Below are positions 1 through 7,216 of a stretch of DNA of 11,334 bases, piece by piece; positions within the stretch are counted from its first letter, which is position 1, and every line of letters starts with the position of its first letter. Under the pieces are notes generated by a model. The model was not told the DNA's origin and did not search any database. It saw only the letters and a list, made by a program, of their open reading frames with translations. The translations under genes were made by a program, and so were the position numbers. Source of the stretch: Planctomycetota bacterium (lineage in GTDB: Bacteria; Planctomycetota; Phycisphaerae; Sedimentisphaerales; Anaerobacaceae); assembly GCA_017885385.1 (NCBI GenBank), contig JAFNGF010000159.1, positions 1,383 to 12,716 of the forward strand, read 5' to 3'.

Positions 1-1256
1 CCGCCGCTAAAGAATTTTCGCAGCGGCAAAACCCCCCACGGACACTGCATATACTTGCCGGCAACCGCCCTGGAAACAGTAGCAAGATGTACTCCGACAT
101 CGTCTGCGACTTTCGACATCGGCAGCGGACGAAGGTAAAGCGGGCCCTTGTCAAAGAAATCTTTCTGGTACTTCACCACCGCCTCGGTAACTCTCAGCAG
201 TGTATGTTTTCGATGCTCTATGGCATCCATAATCCACTGAGCCGAGCGGATGTTATTCTGCAAAAACTTTCGTGTATTCTCAGCGACCTGTGAATCTTTT
301 GCCATTCTTGTATAGTAAGAATTCAGCTTCAGGCCCGGCAGGGCGGTGCCCCTCAATCGCACAGAATACTCGCCCGAATCATCCGAGGATTCTACTATTA
401 CATCGGGAGTAATAGGGCGGTTTTGGTCCGGGCCGATCTGCAGGCCGGGAGAAGTGTCCAGCTTGCTCATACGTTCAATCGCGTGGTTGATTCTCTCGAC
501 GCTGCAATTCATCTTTTTGGCAATATCCGGCAGGCGATTCTCCAGCAGCGCGTCCATACACTCGGATATAAGCTGGGCCTCGAAGCTCATATCGTCCGGA
601 CTTTGCGCCATCTGGATAAGCAGACATTCTTTCAGGTTGCGTGCGCCGACGCCGGCCGGCTCCAATCTTTGCACAAGCTGCAGCGCCTGTTTCAAATCAT
701 CGAGGGTGAATTCAGCCCGGTCTTTGTTGTGCAATTGCTCCAATCTTACGGTTAGATACCCTCTATCGTCGATATAATCTATTATTGTGCTGCCGGCTCT
801 TTTTACCGGCTCGTCAGCCTCGACCAGCTGCCACTGCTCCATCAGGTGATCGTGCAGCGACACAGGCGGGGCAGCGGCGTTCTTGATGGCCTCGAGCTTT
901 CTGTCCGGCTCTTCGGTTTGCCTGCGGCCGTAGAAAGGCTCAGCCTGCTCTATGTACTCTTTGAAGTCATCCTCAACGTTTTCAAGGCGTTCGAAGTCTT
1001 CAACCTTGTTGTTGTCAGTGTTGATGACCAGGTCCTTTTGAGCTATGTTGTCTTGCGGCTCCTCCTCGACAGGCTCAGTTTCATCGGCAGTTGAAGGCTC
1101 ATCCATTTCCAGGACCGGGTTATTGTTGAGCTCCTGCTCGATTCTTTCCTGAAGCGCCAGGATCGGAAGCTGGAGAATCTCCATTGATTGAATCATGTGC
1201 GGAGCGAGCTTCATCCGCTGCTCCATCCGCATTTCTCCGGTCATCTCCAGCTTCAT
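1..1256 (-). CDS. rpoN: RNA polymerase sigma-54 factor RpoN (C-terminus cut by window edge)
   Basis: Sigma-54 directs core RNA polymerase to -24/-12 promoters that need an AAA+ enhancer-binding activator. The visible 418 residues start with the glutamine- and leucine-rich region I (MKLAPHMIQSMEILQLPI about residues 15-32, then LQERIEQELNNNPVLE), which contacts activator and blocks open-complex formation. An acidic region II follows at about 50-110, then the core-binding domain, and then the DNA-binding helix-turn-helix (HLATVSRAVAGKYMQCPWG) near the cut. The family is usually about 475 residues, so roughly 60 are missing, including the RpoN box that reads the -24 element. The ATG at 1256 was chosen because an in-frame TAA lies 13 codons upstream and region I begins at once; its ribosome site is poor. 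The glycine of the KYxxxPxG segment is preceded by Trp, where the Escherichia coli protein has Arg. An extended -10 promoter lies upstream, so it may be transcribed separately from the preceding operon. Confidence 0.96.
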   Translation of the reverse strand, partial: MKLEMTGEMRMEQRMKLAPHMIQSMEILQLPILALQERIEQELNNNPVLEMDEPSTADETEPVEEEPQDNIAQKDLVINTDNNKVEDFERLENVEDDFKEYIEQAEPFYGRRQTEEPDRKLEAIKNAAAPPVSLHDHLMEQWQLVEADEPVKRAGSTIIDYIDDRGYLTVRLEQLHNKDRAEFTLDDLKQALQLVQRLEPAGVGARNLKECLLIQMAQSPDDMSFEAQLISECMDALLENRLPDIAKKMNCSVERINHAIERMSKLDTSPGLQIGPDQNRPITPDVIVESSDDSGEYSVRLRGTALPGLKLNSYYTRMAKDSQVAENTRKFLQNNIRSAQWIMDAIEHRKHTLLRVTEAVVKYQKDFFDKGPLYLRPLPMSKVADDVGVHLATVSRAVAGKYMQCPWGVLPLRKFFSG

Positions 1257-1326
1257 AGAAACACCCGTTGCTTTGGGGTACTGTGTCTCTTACTCGGTGC
1301 TTTATTACGCTCTTTCTGTTGGCTTT

Positions 1327-1335
1327 ATTATATCA
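1327..1335 (-). promoter_or_regulatory. Extended -10 promoter for rpoN
   Basis: Read on the minus strand this is TGATATAAT, an exact TGn-TATAAT extended -10 element. The predicted start of transcription is near 1320, giving a leader of about 64 nt before the rpoN ATG. No good -35 hexamer sits at 16-18 bp, which fits the extended -10 class. The element lies in the 149-bp gap after the Tat-signal oxidoreductase gene, so rpoN can be expressed independently of that operon. This is inference from sequence match only. Confidence 0.55.
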
Positions 1336-1405
1336 TAAAAGCGCCTGAAGACCTCGCCAAATCCGGCGGGCAATCTAAAAACTTCGACGTGCGCGGCGTA
1401 AAGCT

Positions 1406-2767
1406 CTACAAGGTCCAGCCTTTACGGTAGAAGCAGTGTATATACTCGTTGGCCTTGGGCACGTTGGTGCAAGTCATATTGGGTCCGTCCCAGCTCAACT
1501 TTTCGCCCGTACGAATGGCGATGTTGCCCAGCAGCACCGCCTCCGTTAGCGGGCCTGCGAATTCGAAATTGGCCTGGGCGGGTTTACCGCCCTTGCAGGC
1601 CGCAAGCCACTCTTGGTGGTGTCCGATCGATCTGGGGATAGTCTTGGGCGGCAGCTTGTAGGCCTTCATCCGCGACTCCGGTATCAGGCGTGGACTTGCC
1701 GCGCACCAGCCCGGCGCCAATATCTTGCCTTTATCGCCCACCAGCAGCGAGCCGCCGTCGTTATCGCCCAGGCGTCGGCCCTCTTCGAACTCTTCAGGCA
1801 GGGGCGGCATATTGCCGCCGTCGTACCACATCAGGGTCACGGGCGGCATATCCCCGCGAGCGGGAAATTCGTACCGTAGAATTGACTTTGTCGGCCCTGT
1901 CTCCTCGTTGGCATCATCCTGGGAGACAACTTCCACAGTTGTTGGGTATCCAAGCTTCAACGCCCAGAAGATCGGCGAGCAGTTATGTATGCCCATATCG
2001 CCAAGTGGTCCGGTTCCGAAGTCCCACCAGCCGCGCCATTTGAACGGCACGTACGCGGGATGATACGGGCGATACGGCGCCGGCCCCAGCCACAAATCCC
2101 AGTCCAGAGTGTCCGGCACGGGCGGCGTTTCCTTTGGCCGGTCGATGCCTTGAGGCCACCAGCCTTTTGGCCGGTCTGTCCAGGTGTGAACCTCGCGCAC
2201 GGAGCCGATGGCCCCATCCCATATCCATTCACATAATAGGCGAATTCCTTCGCCGGCATGGCCCTGGATGCCCATCTGGGTGGCTACCTTGTGCCGGCGG
2301 GCCGCCTCGGTGAGCTTGCGGGCCTCATATATCGAGTGCGTCAGAGGCTTTTCACAGTACACGTGCTTACCCATTTTGATCGCCATCATACTGGCTACGG
2401 CGTGTGTATGGTCGGGCGTGGAGACTACCACCGCGTCAATGTCTTTTTGCTCCTCCAGCATCCGGCGGAAATCACGGTATATCTTGGCTTTTGGAAATCG
2501 CTTGAAGGTAGCCTCCGCCTGCCTGGCATCCACATCACACAGCGCAACTATGTTCTCAGTACTGATTGCTGCCATATTATCGGCCCCTCGGCCTCCAACA
2601 CCGATGCCGGCGATATTGAGCTTCTCGCTGGGCGGCGTACGGCCTGCTCCTGCCAAAACGTGCCTGGGAACAATTGTAAATGCAGCAGCGGCAGCAGCAC
2701 CACTAATGAAATTCCGACGTGAAAGATTCCAGAGCTGCTTTCCAGGACTTCTACGTTGATTTTTCAT
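1406..2767 (-). CDS. Tat-exported Gfo/Idh/MocA-family oxidoreductase
   Basis: This is a 453-residue NAD(P)-dependent oxidoreductase of the glucose-fructose oxidoreductase / inositol dehydrogenase / MocA family, whose members oxidise or reduce sugars, polyols and derivatives. It starts with a twin-arginine signal: SRRNF at residues 16-20, an alanine-rich hydrophobic stretch at 23-33, and likely cleavage near residue 41. It should therefore be folded with its cofactor in the cytoplasm and then exported. The Rossmann motif GIGVGGRG is at 54-61, the family EKP motif with the conserved lysine K140 is at 139-141, and the active-site-type segment GDMGIHN has D257 and H261. The C-terminal part resembles the alpha/beta domain common in planctomycete members. 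The start is supported by GAGGA 9 nt upstream of the ATG. It is the last gene of the minus-strand metabolic operon, 42 bp after the Kelch gene. The substrate is unknown. Confidence 0.9.
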   Translation of the reverse strand: MKNQRRSPGKQLWNLSRRNFISGAAAAAAFTIVPRHVLAGAGRTPPSEKLNIAGIGVGGRGADNMAAISTENIVALCDVDARQAEATFKRFPKAKIYRDFRRMLEEQKDIDAVVVSTPDHTHAVASMMAIKMGKHVYCEKPLTHSIYEARKLTEAARRHKVATQMGIQGHAGEGIRLLCEWIWDGAIGSVREVHTWTDRPKGWWPQGIDRPKETPPVPDTLDWDLWLGPAPYRPYHPAYVPFKWRGWWDFGTGPLGDMGIHNCSPIFWALKLGYPTTVEVVSQDDANEETGPTKSILRYEFPARGDMPPVTLMWYDGGNMPPLPEEFEEGRRLGDNDGGSLLVGDKGKILAPGWCAASPRLIPESRMKAYKLPPKTIPRSIGHHQEWLAACKGGKPAQANFEFAGPLTEAVLLGNIAIRTGEKLSWDGPNMTCTNVPKANEYIHCFYRKGWTL

Positions 2768-2809
2768 CTGATTTTTTCCTCGGTAGATATGTGGCCCTTT
2801 TATCTAATT

Positions 2810-3868
2810 TTACGGAAATGGATAACCCCACGTTTCCTTACAGTCGCAAACATCCTCAGTCACGTCCCAGAATCCGCCGGCGACATATATCTTATTGTCG
2901 ATTACTCCGGCGACAGCGCAGCACCGACCCGCCGGCATCGGTTCGACCTGGCCAAAAATCTCCTTTTCCATATCAAAATAGGCGGCTCGGGCACTCCTTC
3001 TGTTGGTGACCTTACTTATGCCGCCGAGTATAAGAAGTCTTGGTCCTATCGCCGCGTGGGTGGAGTGTTGACTCAGATACCATTTGCGCTGCTCAATCCG
3101 CGGGATATCGAGCTTAGTCCACTTATTCGCGGCCACGTCGTATTTTAGAACGCCGTCCGCATACGTCTCAAAGTCTGTTTCGCCGTGGACAGCGTAGATA
3201 TACCCATTGTAGCTGCCGTGGACGATAAACCTGGCGCCTTCGGGCATATCCGCCATTGCTTTGTAGGTGTTTGTTGCCGGGTCGTATCGGAAGGTGCTTC
3301 GATCGGCTTTGCCATCAGACCGCAATGTTCTTGCGCCAAAGATGTAAATATAGTCGCCCACAGTCACCGCATAACAGTATGAGCGTGGATGTGGCAGCGG
3401 CGCGATATTCACATACTTATCCGTTTGCGGGTCGTACATCCAGGCCGTATCTGTCATAGTTACATCTATTGCCTTATTGTCGCCGCCGAAAAGATATATC
3501 ATGCCCTTGTACACGGCAATAGCCGGCCAACCTTTACTATCGGGCATCGGGGCGCCTGCGCTCCAGGTGTTGGCAGCCGGGTCATAAATGTGGTGAAGAT
3601 TCACGGCTCGCGCAAGAAGCGCCCCGCTCGGCGTATGCGGGTTCATATTTACTCCGCCGAACAGGTGGAGCTTGCCGTTTACCACAGCCCCGGCGCCGCC
3701 AAAGCGGGGAGCAGGAACGTCAGCCAAAATCTTCCATCTTCCGCCCGTCACTTGGCTATCAGTCTTACTCGTATCTACACTCGCATCTTTGGTCTGACAG
3801 CCGCTCATAAAGAACGTAATTAGAAAAAGCATACAAACAATTGCCGGAACAGTCTTAATCCTGTCCAT
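2810..3868 (-). CDS. Kelch-repeat beta-propeller lipoprotein
   Basis: This is a 352-residue predicted lipoprotein. A basic N-terminus and hydrophobic stretch end in the lipobox MSGC, with the lipidated cysteine at residue 24. The mature part holds six Kelch-type repeats, seen as recurring YDPxxNxW/Y strands followed by a hydrophobic strand ending in FGG or a relative (KLHLFGG, MIYLFGG, YIYIFGA, YIYAVHG, LLILGG, KIYVAGG). Six repeats would close a six-bladed propeller of the same repeat count as the sialic acid mutarotase NanM, but no specific catalytic residues could be assigned. The C-terminus has a DVCDCKE cysteine pair. It lies between the methyltransferase gene (28 bp) and the Tat oxidoreductase gene (42 bp), both on the same strand, so co-transcription is likely. 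Possible roles are carbohydrate binding, sugar epimerisation or mutarotation, or scaffolding at the membrane. The fold is clear; the function is not. Confidence 0.88.
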   Translation of the reverse strand: MDRIKTVPAIVCMLFLITFFMSGCQTKDASVDTSKTDSQVTGGRWKILADVPAPRFGGAGAVVNGKLHLFGGVNMNPHTPSGALLARAVNLHHIYDPAANTWSAGAPMPDSKGWPAIAVYKGMIYLFGGDNKAIDVTMTDTAWMYDPQTDKYVNIAPLPHPRSYCYAVTVGDYIYIFGARTLRSDGKADRSTFRYDPATNTYKAMADMPEGARFIVHGSYNGYIYAVHGETDFETYADGVLKYDVAANKWTKLDIPRIEQRKWYLSQHSTHAAIGPRLLILGGISKVTNRRSARAAYFDMEKEIFGQVEPMPAGRCCAVAGVIDNKIYVAGGFWDVTEDVCDCKETWGYPFP

Positions 3869-3896
3869 AATCTGCTCGCCTTTCTAACTCAGACGA

Positions 3897-5333
3897 CTAT
3901 CCCATCTCGTGCTTTGCGCATTCTACTATGCGGTCAATTTCCGCGGCCAAGCCCTCGTCTATAGGTTCCGGCTCGTGCGTGCTCAAAATACGATTGATCT
4001 CGGCCCGCGCTCGTTCGGCCATCGAATTGCGTCCTTGACTTTCCCAGATACCCCAGTTCTGTCGTGTCCAGGCGACGCCCGGCAGCCAGAGCTCCCGGCG
4101 AAAGTGTTCAACGGTATGCTCCTCGGCGAGGTAATTGCCGCCCGGCCCAACCTTCTTTATCTCCTCGGCGGCAAGAGTGTCGGCGTTGACCTCAAAGCCG
4201 CGCGTAATTCTCTTGACGTACTCAGCCAGCTCATTATCTATGAAGAGCCACTCCAGGCCGGCGCCGTGATCGGTTCCACAGATACCGCAATGGCCAAAAG
4301 TATCTGCCCCAGCCAGTGCTCCTAACAGCATACTTGTGCCTTTTTCTATACCCGCCTGGGCGTCTGGGACCTTGGCATCTGTCAGGCCCACGTTGATATA
4401 TACCGGCAAACCATAGTGCCGGGCAATTTGCACCATCGCTACGGCCATTAGTCCCTGCTCGGCGGAGCCAAATGAACAAATGCCCGTGCCGGGGTCCATA
4501 ATATGAGGGATCCCGCCATAGGTTACCGGCGTGCCCGGTGCTAAAAGCTGTGTGACAACGATGCCGGCAAGGATTTCAGCATTTTCCTGAGCTAACGTAC
4601 CCGCCAGCGTCGCCGGCGCCGTTCCGCAGGTTATAGCCATCGGACCAATACTGGCAGGCTGACCTGCCCGGACAAACTCCGCCAGTATGTCCAGCCCATC
4701 TTTAGGCAGCCGCAGCGGGCTGATCGGCTCTAAGAAAGCCTCCACCATCGGTTTTGCCCGTAGGGCAGCGTCGCCGCCGGCCACAGTGCGATATATCTCC
4801 AAGATGTAACGAGCCGTTTGCCCGTTGCGCACCCAGCAGCGTGTGGGCTTACCCGTGCCCTTGACAAGCTCGCCGGTCAGAAAGACATCGCGATATGTTT
4901 CAGGTATCTCCTGCGGCTGGCCCATCGCACCTACTATGCTGATGTTGGCCAAGGCGTCACCCAGGCGAATTGCGTCGCGCGTATCATGTATTGTTGCCGG
5001 ACGAAGCCCGCCGCTGTGCGAATCTATCCAGCCGAACTGACCCGGGCTGGACATCAGAACGAAATCTCCATAGCCAAAACGGGCGGCAAACTTCGGGCTG
5101 CGACCGTACAGAATATAGTTTGTGCCGGCACGGGCGATGCTATCTGTGACCAGTTGCTCAGGCAGACGTGCAATCTTGGTATGCCTGTCTACTTTAGCGC
5201 CTGCCTGGCCCAGGAGCTTGAGCACATCGTCGTGGTGAACCATCACGCCCGTATCACACAGGATTACAACGCTGGCATCATGAATTGCCTGTATTTGTCG
5301 CTCAGATAAGAACTGTATATTGATTTTTGCCAT
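3897..5333 (-). CDS. MttB-family (trimethylamine:corrinoid-like) methyltransferase, non-pyrrolysine
   Basis: This 478-residue protein belongs to the MttB/COG5598 superfamily. Characterised members move a methyl group from trimethylamine, glycine betaine, proline betaine or carnitine to a cobalamin on a small corrinoid protein. Family features visible are the N-terminal segment around LSERQIQAIHDASVVIL, the central GPMAITCGTAPATLAG region, the VTYGGIPHIMDPGTG segment and the C-terminal GNYLAEEHTVEHFRRELWLP segment. The frame is read through without an internal amber codon, so it is the pyrrolysine-free type (MtgB-like in class, substrate unassigned). The ATG at 5333 has GGAG 6 nt upstream; an in-frame TTG 11 codons earlier would only add a low-complexity leader and is less likely. 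No corrinoid protein gene or methyltetrahydrofolate methyltransferase is in the window. Flanking oxidoreductase and Kelch genes suggest a catabolic role. A symbol is withheld because the substrate is unknown. Confidence 0.87.
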   Translation of the reverse strand: MAKINIQFLSERQIQAIHDASVVILCDTGVMVHHDDVLKLLGQAGAKVDRHTKIARLPEQLVTDSIARAGTNYILYGRSPKFAARFGYGDFVLMSSPGQFGWIDSHSGGLRPATIHDTRDAIRLGDALANISIVGAMGQPQEIPETYRDVFLTGELVKGTGKPTRCWVRNGQTARYILEIYRTVAGGDAALRAKPMVEAFLEPISPLRLPKDGLDILAEFVRAGQPASIGPMAITCGTAPATLAGTLAQENAEILAGIVVTQLLAPGTPVTYGGIPHIMDPGTGICSFGSAEQGLMAVAMVQIARHYGLPVYINVGLTDAKVPDAQAGIEKGTSMLLGALAGADTFGHCGICGTDHGAGLEWLFIDNELAEYVKRITRGFEVNADTLAAEEIKKVGPGGNYLAEEHTVEHFRRELWLPGVAWTRQNWGIWESQGRNSMAERARAEINRILSTHEPEPIDEGLAAEIDRIVECAKHEMG

Positions 5334-5391
5334 TCGTGGCTCCGGCTCTTGGGTCAGTAGGAGCAACAGCGAGTGATTTCACGCTGTGTTT

Positions 5392-6486
5392 TCACGGGCT
5401 GCGCCATAGTTCAATGGGCGTTTTGACCCCTTTAGGCCGAAACGGCAACGCAACCTTGCAGCCGAGGCCTGCCGACTGATAACCGGCGTAGAGCACCTGC
5501 TGCACAACGCGTCCATCCTCGCCGGTTGCCTGCGGCTGCTCTTTGCCGCGCACGCAGCGCGCAAAGTGGTGCATTTCCTGCGGGAAGCCGTAGTTCCACA
5601 GCTCCTCGAAGACAGGCCAAGTCCAGCCTTTTGTCGTTGGCGCCTTCTCCACCGCATAACCATAGCCATACTCGCTATAGGTGGGTAGGGCGTTGCCCAG
5701 GTGCAGGTCGGCGTATGTGACGCCGCCTTCTCCGTAGACCTCGATCCGGTCCTCCATCCCGCCGCGACGCGCCCAGCTATCCTCAATCAGTCCCACCGCG
5801 CCGTTTTCAAACTCGATAATACAGATTGAGTTATCTTCGCCTTTGGTCTTGTCGGCGTGTACGTATGTGCCCATCTGGCAATAAACGTTTTTTATCTTTG
5901 GCCGGCCCAGGAACCAGTAACAGAAGGCGATGCCGTGACAGCCCATATCCATAAACACGCCGCCCCCGGATTTGGCCACGTCCCAGAACCACGGGGCGTG
6001 CGGGCCGAAGTGCTTTTCGCTTTGCTTGACCAAATATATTTTGCCGAAGGCGCCCTGGTCGGCCATTTCTTTTGCCTTGACGTACTTGGGCGTAAAGAAA
6101 AGCTCTTCCCCATACATCAATAAGACGCCTTTGGCTTTGCACGTATCGATCATCATATCCGCCTCTTGGAGGGTCAGGCACAAAGGCTTTTCGCAGACTA
6201 CGTGCTTGCCGGCGTTGGCGACATCGATAGTCATTTTTGCGTGCAGATAGTTTGGGGCGGCGATTGTCACCATTTCGATGTCGCGTTCAGCCAGCATTTG
6301 CTCGTAGTCGGTGAAGACACGGGGGATATTATATTTTTTGGCCAGCTTTGCAGCGTTACCCGGGGTCGGCGAGGCAACCGCGACGACCTCCGCCTCATCA
6401 GGCATCGCCGCAAATGAATAGGCGTGGATATCCGCCTCAAACTGCGACCCTATTATTCCAACCTTGACCCTTGCCTTTTTAGACAT
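5392..6486 (-). CDS. Cytoplasmic Gfo/Idh/MocA-family oxidoreductase
   Basis: This is a 364-residue oxidoreductase of the same superfamily as the exported one at 1406-2767, but with no signal peptide, so it should act in the cytoplasm. The N-terminal Rossmann domain begins VKVGIIGSQFEADIH (residues 7-21). The EKP motif is at 99-101 with the conserved lysine K100, and the substrate-domain segment DMGCHGI carries D180 and H184. Length is typical for the family. A perfect AGGAGG at 6498-6503 precedes the ATG by 11 nt. The gene begins 90 bp after recR, across a nested inverted repeat, and ends 58 bp before the methyltransferase gene. It is probably the first gene of the metabolic operon. Likely substrates are sugars, polyols or a demethylated product, but nothing in the sequence decides this. 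Confidence 0.91.
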   Translation of the reverse strand: MSKKARVKVGIIGSQFEADIHAYSFAAMPDEAEVVAVASPTPGNAAKLAKKYNIPRVFTDYEQMLAERDIEMVTIAAPNYLHAKMTIDVANAGKHVVCEKPLCLTLQEADMMIDTCKAKGVLLMYGEELFFTPKYVKAKEMADQGAFGKIYLVKQSEKHFGPHAPWFWDVAKSGGGVFMDMGCHGIAFCYWFLGRPKIKNVYCQMGTYVHADKTKGEDNSICIIEFENGAVGLIEDSWARRGGMEDRIEVYGEGGVTYADLHLGNALPTYSEYGYGYAVEKAPTTKGWTWPVFEELWNYGFPQEMHHFARCVRGKEQPQATGEDGRVVQQVLYAGYQSAGLGCKVALPFRPKGVKTPIELWRSP

Positions 6487-6518
6487 AGCTCCGCCGGCCT
6501 CCTTTTACTTGGGATGGA

Positions 6519-6574
6519 CTTGCCCGCCAAAAGGCCCCCGCTCCGCGGGAACCGCCGGAAGCATGGCGGGCGAG
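6519..6574. repeat. Nested inverted repeat between recR and the oxidoreductase gene
   Basis: Outer arms CTTGCCCGCC (6519-6528) and GGCGGGCGAG (6565-6574) pair at 9 of 10 positions, and an inner hairpin CCCGC-TCC-GCGGG lies at 6537-6549. The element starts 2 bp after the recR stop and ends 32 bp before the next ATG. On the transcribed strand the inner stem is followed by a short CCTTTT run, so it could be a weak terminator, a processing hairpin or a translational control element. It could equally be a dispersed palindromic repeat. The pairing is seen directly; the role is unknown. Confidence 0.6.
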
Positions 6575-6576
6575 AA

Positions 6577-7182
6577 TTACTCTAACTCTTGTCTGCCGAT
6601 TATAGCGTCGGCGAGCATTTTGCCGCTTGCATATTCGATAGTGCTGCCGGTGGCAAGTCCCCTTGCCAGGCGTGTAATTTTGACGCCGGTGCTTTTGATC
6701 AGCGAGGTAATGTAGAGCGTGGTGCCGTCGCCGGCCAGATTGGGATTGGTGGCCATTACGATTTCCGTAACACCGCCGCTGCGTACCCGCTGGACGAGCT
6801 TGTCGATGGTCAAGTCTTCCGGCTCGATTCCATCCAGCGGCGCGATGTGTCCGCCGAGCACGTGATACACCCACTTACAGGCGCCGGTTTTCTCAAGGGC
6901 TATGACGTCTTTTGGCTGCTCGACAACGCAAATCACGCTCTTATCACGCCGGGCGTCCGAGCAAATCTGGCAGACCTGCTGTTCCGACCAGTTGTAGCAG
7001 ATTTCGCAGCGCTTGATTTTGGTTTTCACGTCTTTTATTGCATTGGCAAGGGCCGTTGCCTCAGCCGGCTCAGCTTTTAATATATAAAAGGCCAGCCGTT
7101 CCGCCGTCTTAGGCCCAACGCCCGGCAGCTTGCCAAATTCTTCTATCAAGCGGTTTAGACTTTCTGTGTATGCAGTGCTCAT
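6577..7182 (-). CDS. recR: Recombination mediator protein RecR
   Basis: RecR works with RecF and/or RecO to load RecA onto single-stranded DNA coated with SSB during gap repair. The 201-residue product has full family length. The N-terminal helix-hairpin-helix segment LPGVGPKTAERLAFYIL is at 19-35. The C4 zinc finger has C59, C62, C71 and C74. The Toprim domain starts near residue 82 (ICVVEQPKDVIALE), followed by YHVLGGHIAPLDGI, an RVRSGGVTEIVMATNPN segment, and the C-terminal ARGLATGSTIEYA Walker-B-like region typical of RecR. The start at 7182 matches family N-termini. No Shine-Dalgarno sequence precedes it, and the upstream promoter is so close that the mRNA is probably leaderless. Genes often found beside recR (dnaX and the ybaB-type protein) are not adjacent here. 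Downstream metabolic genes on the same strand could receive read-through. Confidence 0.98.
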   Translation of the reverse strand: MSTAYTESLNRLIEEFGKLPGVGPKTAERLAFYILKAEPAEATALANAIKDVKTKIKRCEICYNWSEQQVCQICSDARRDKSVICVVEQPKDVIALEKTGACKWVYHVLGGHIAPLDGIEPEDLTIDKLVQRVRSGGVTEIVMATNPNLAGDGTTLYITSLIKSTGVKITRLARGLATGSTIEYASGKMLADAIIGRQELE

Positions 7183-7188
7183 AATTTA

Positions 7189-7216
7189 TATATACCATCC
7201 GCACCAGAGATGTCAA
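7189..7216 (-). promoter_or_regulatory. recR promoter predicted to give a leaderless mRNA
   Basis: On the minus strand a perfect -35 TTGACA (7211-7216) is followed after 16 bp by TATATA (7189-7194); a second TATATA register gives an 18-bp spacer. With standard spacing from the -10, transcription would begin at 7180-7182, on or at the ATG of recR itself. The absence of a ribosome-binding site fits this. The hexamers are seen directly; the start point is inferred. Confidence 0.65.

Noticed and set aside
346..777. Plus-strand reading frames opposite rpoN and opposite the other minus-strand genes
   Set aside because: They are antisense shadows of well-supported genes; none shows a recognisable domain.
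1345..1405. Possible terminator after the Tat-signal oxidoreductase gene
   Set aside because: GC-rich stretches and a TTTTT run are present on the minus strand, but no stem of useful length precedes the T-run.
5334..5366. In-frame TTG start 11 codons upstream for the MttB-family gene
   Set aside because: The ATG at 5333 has GGAG at good spacing and family-like sequence starts right after it; the extra residues look like untranslated leader.
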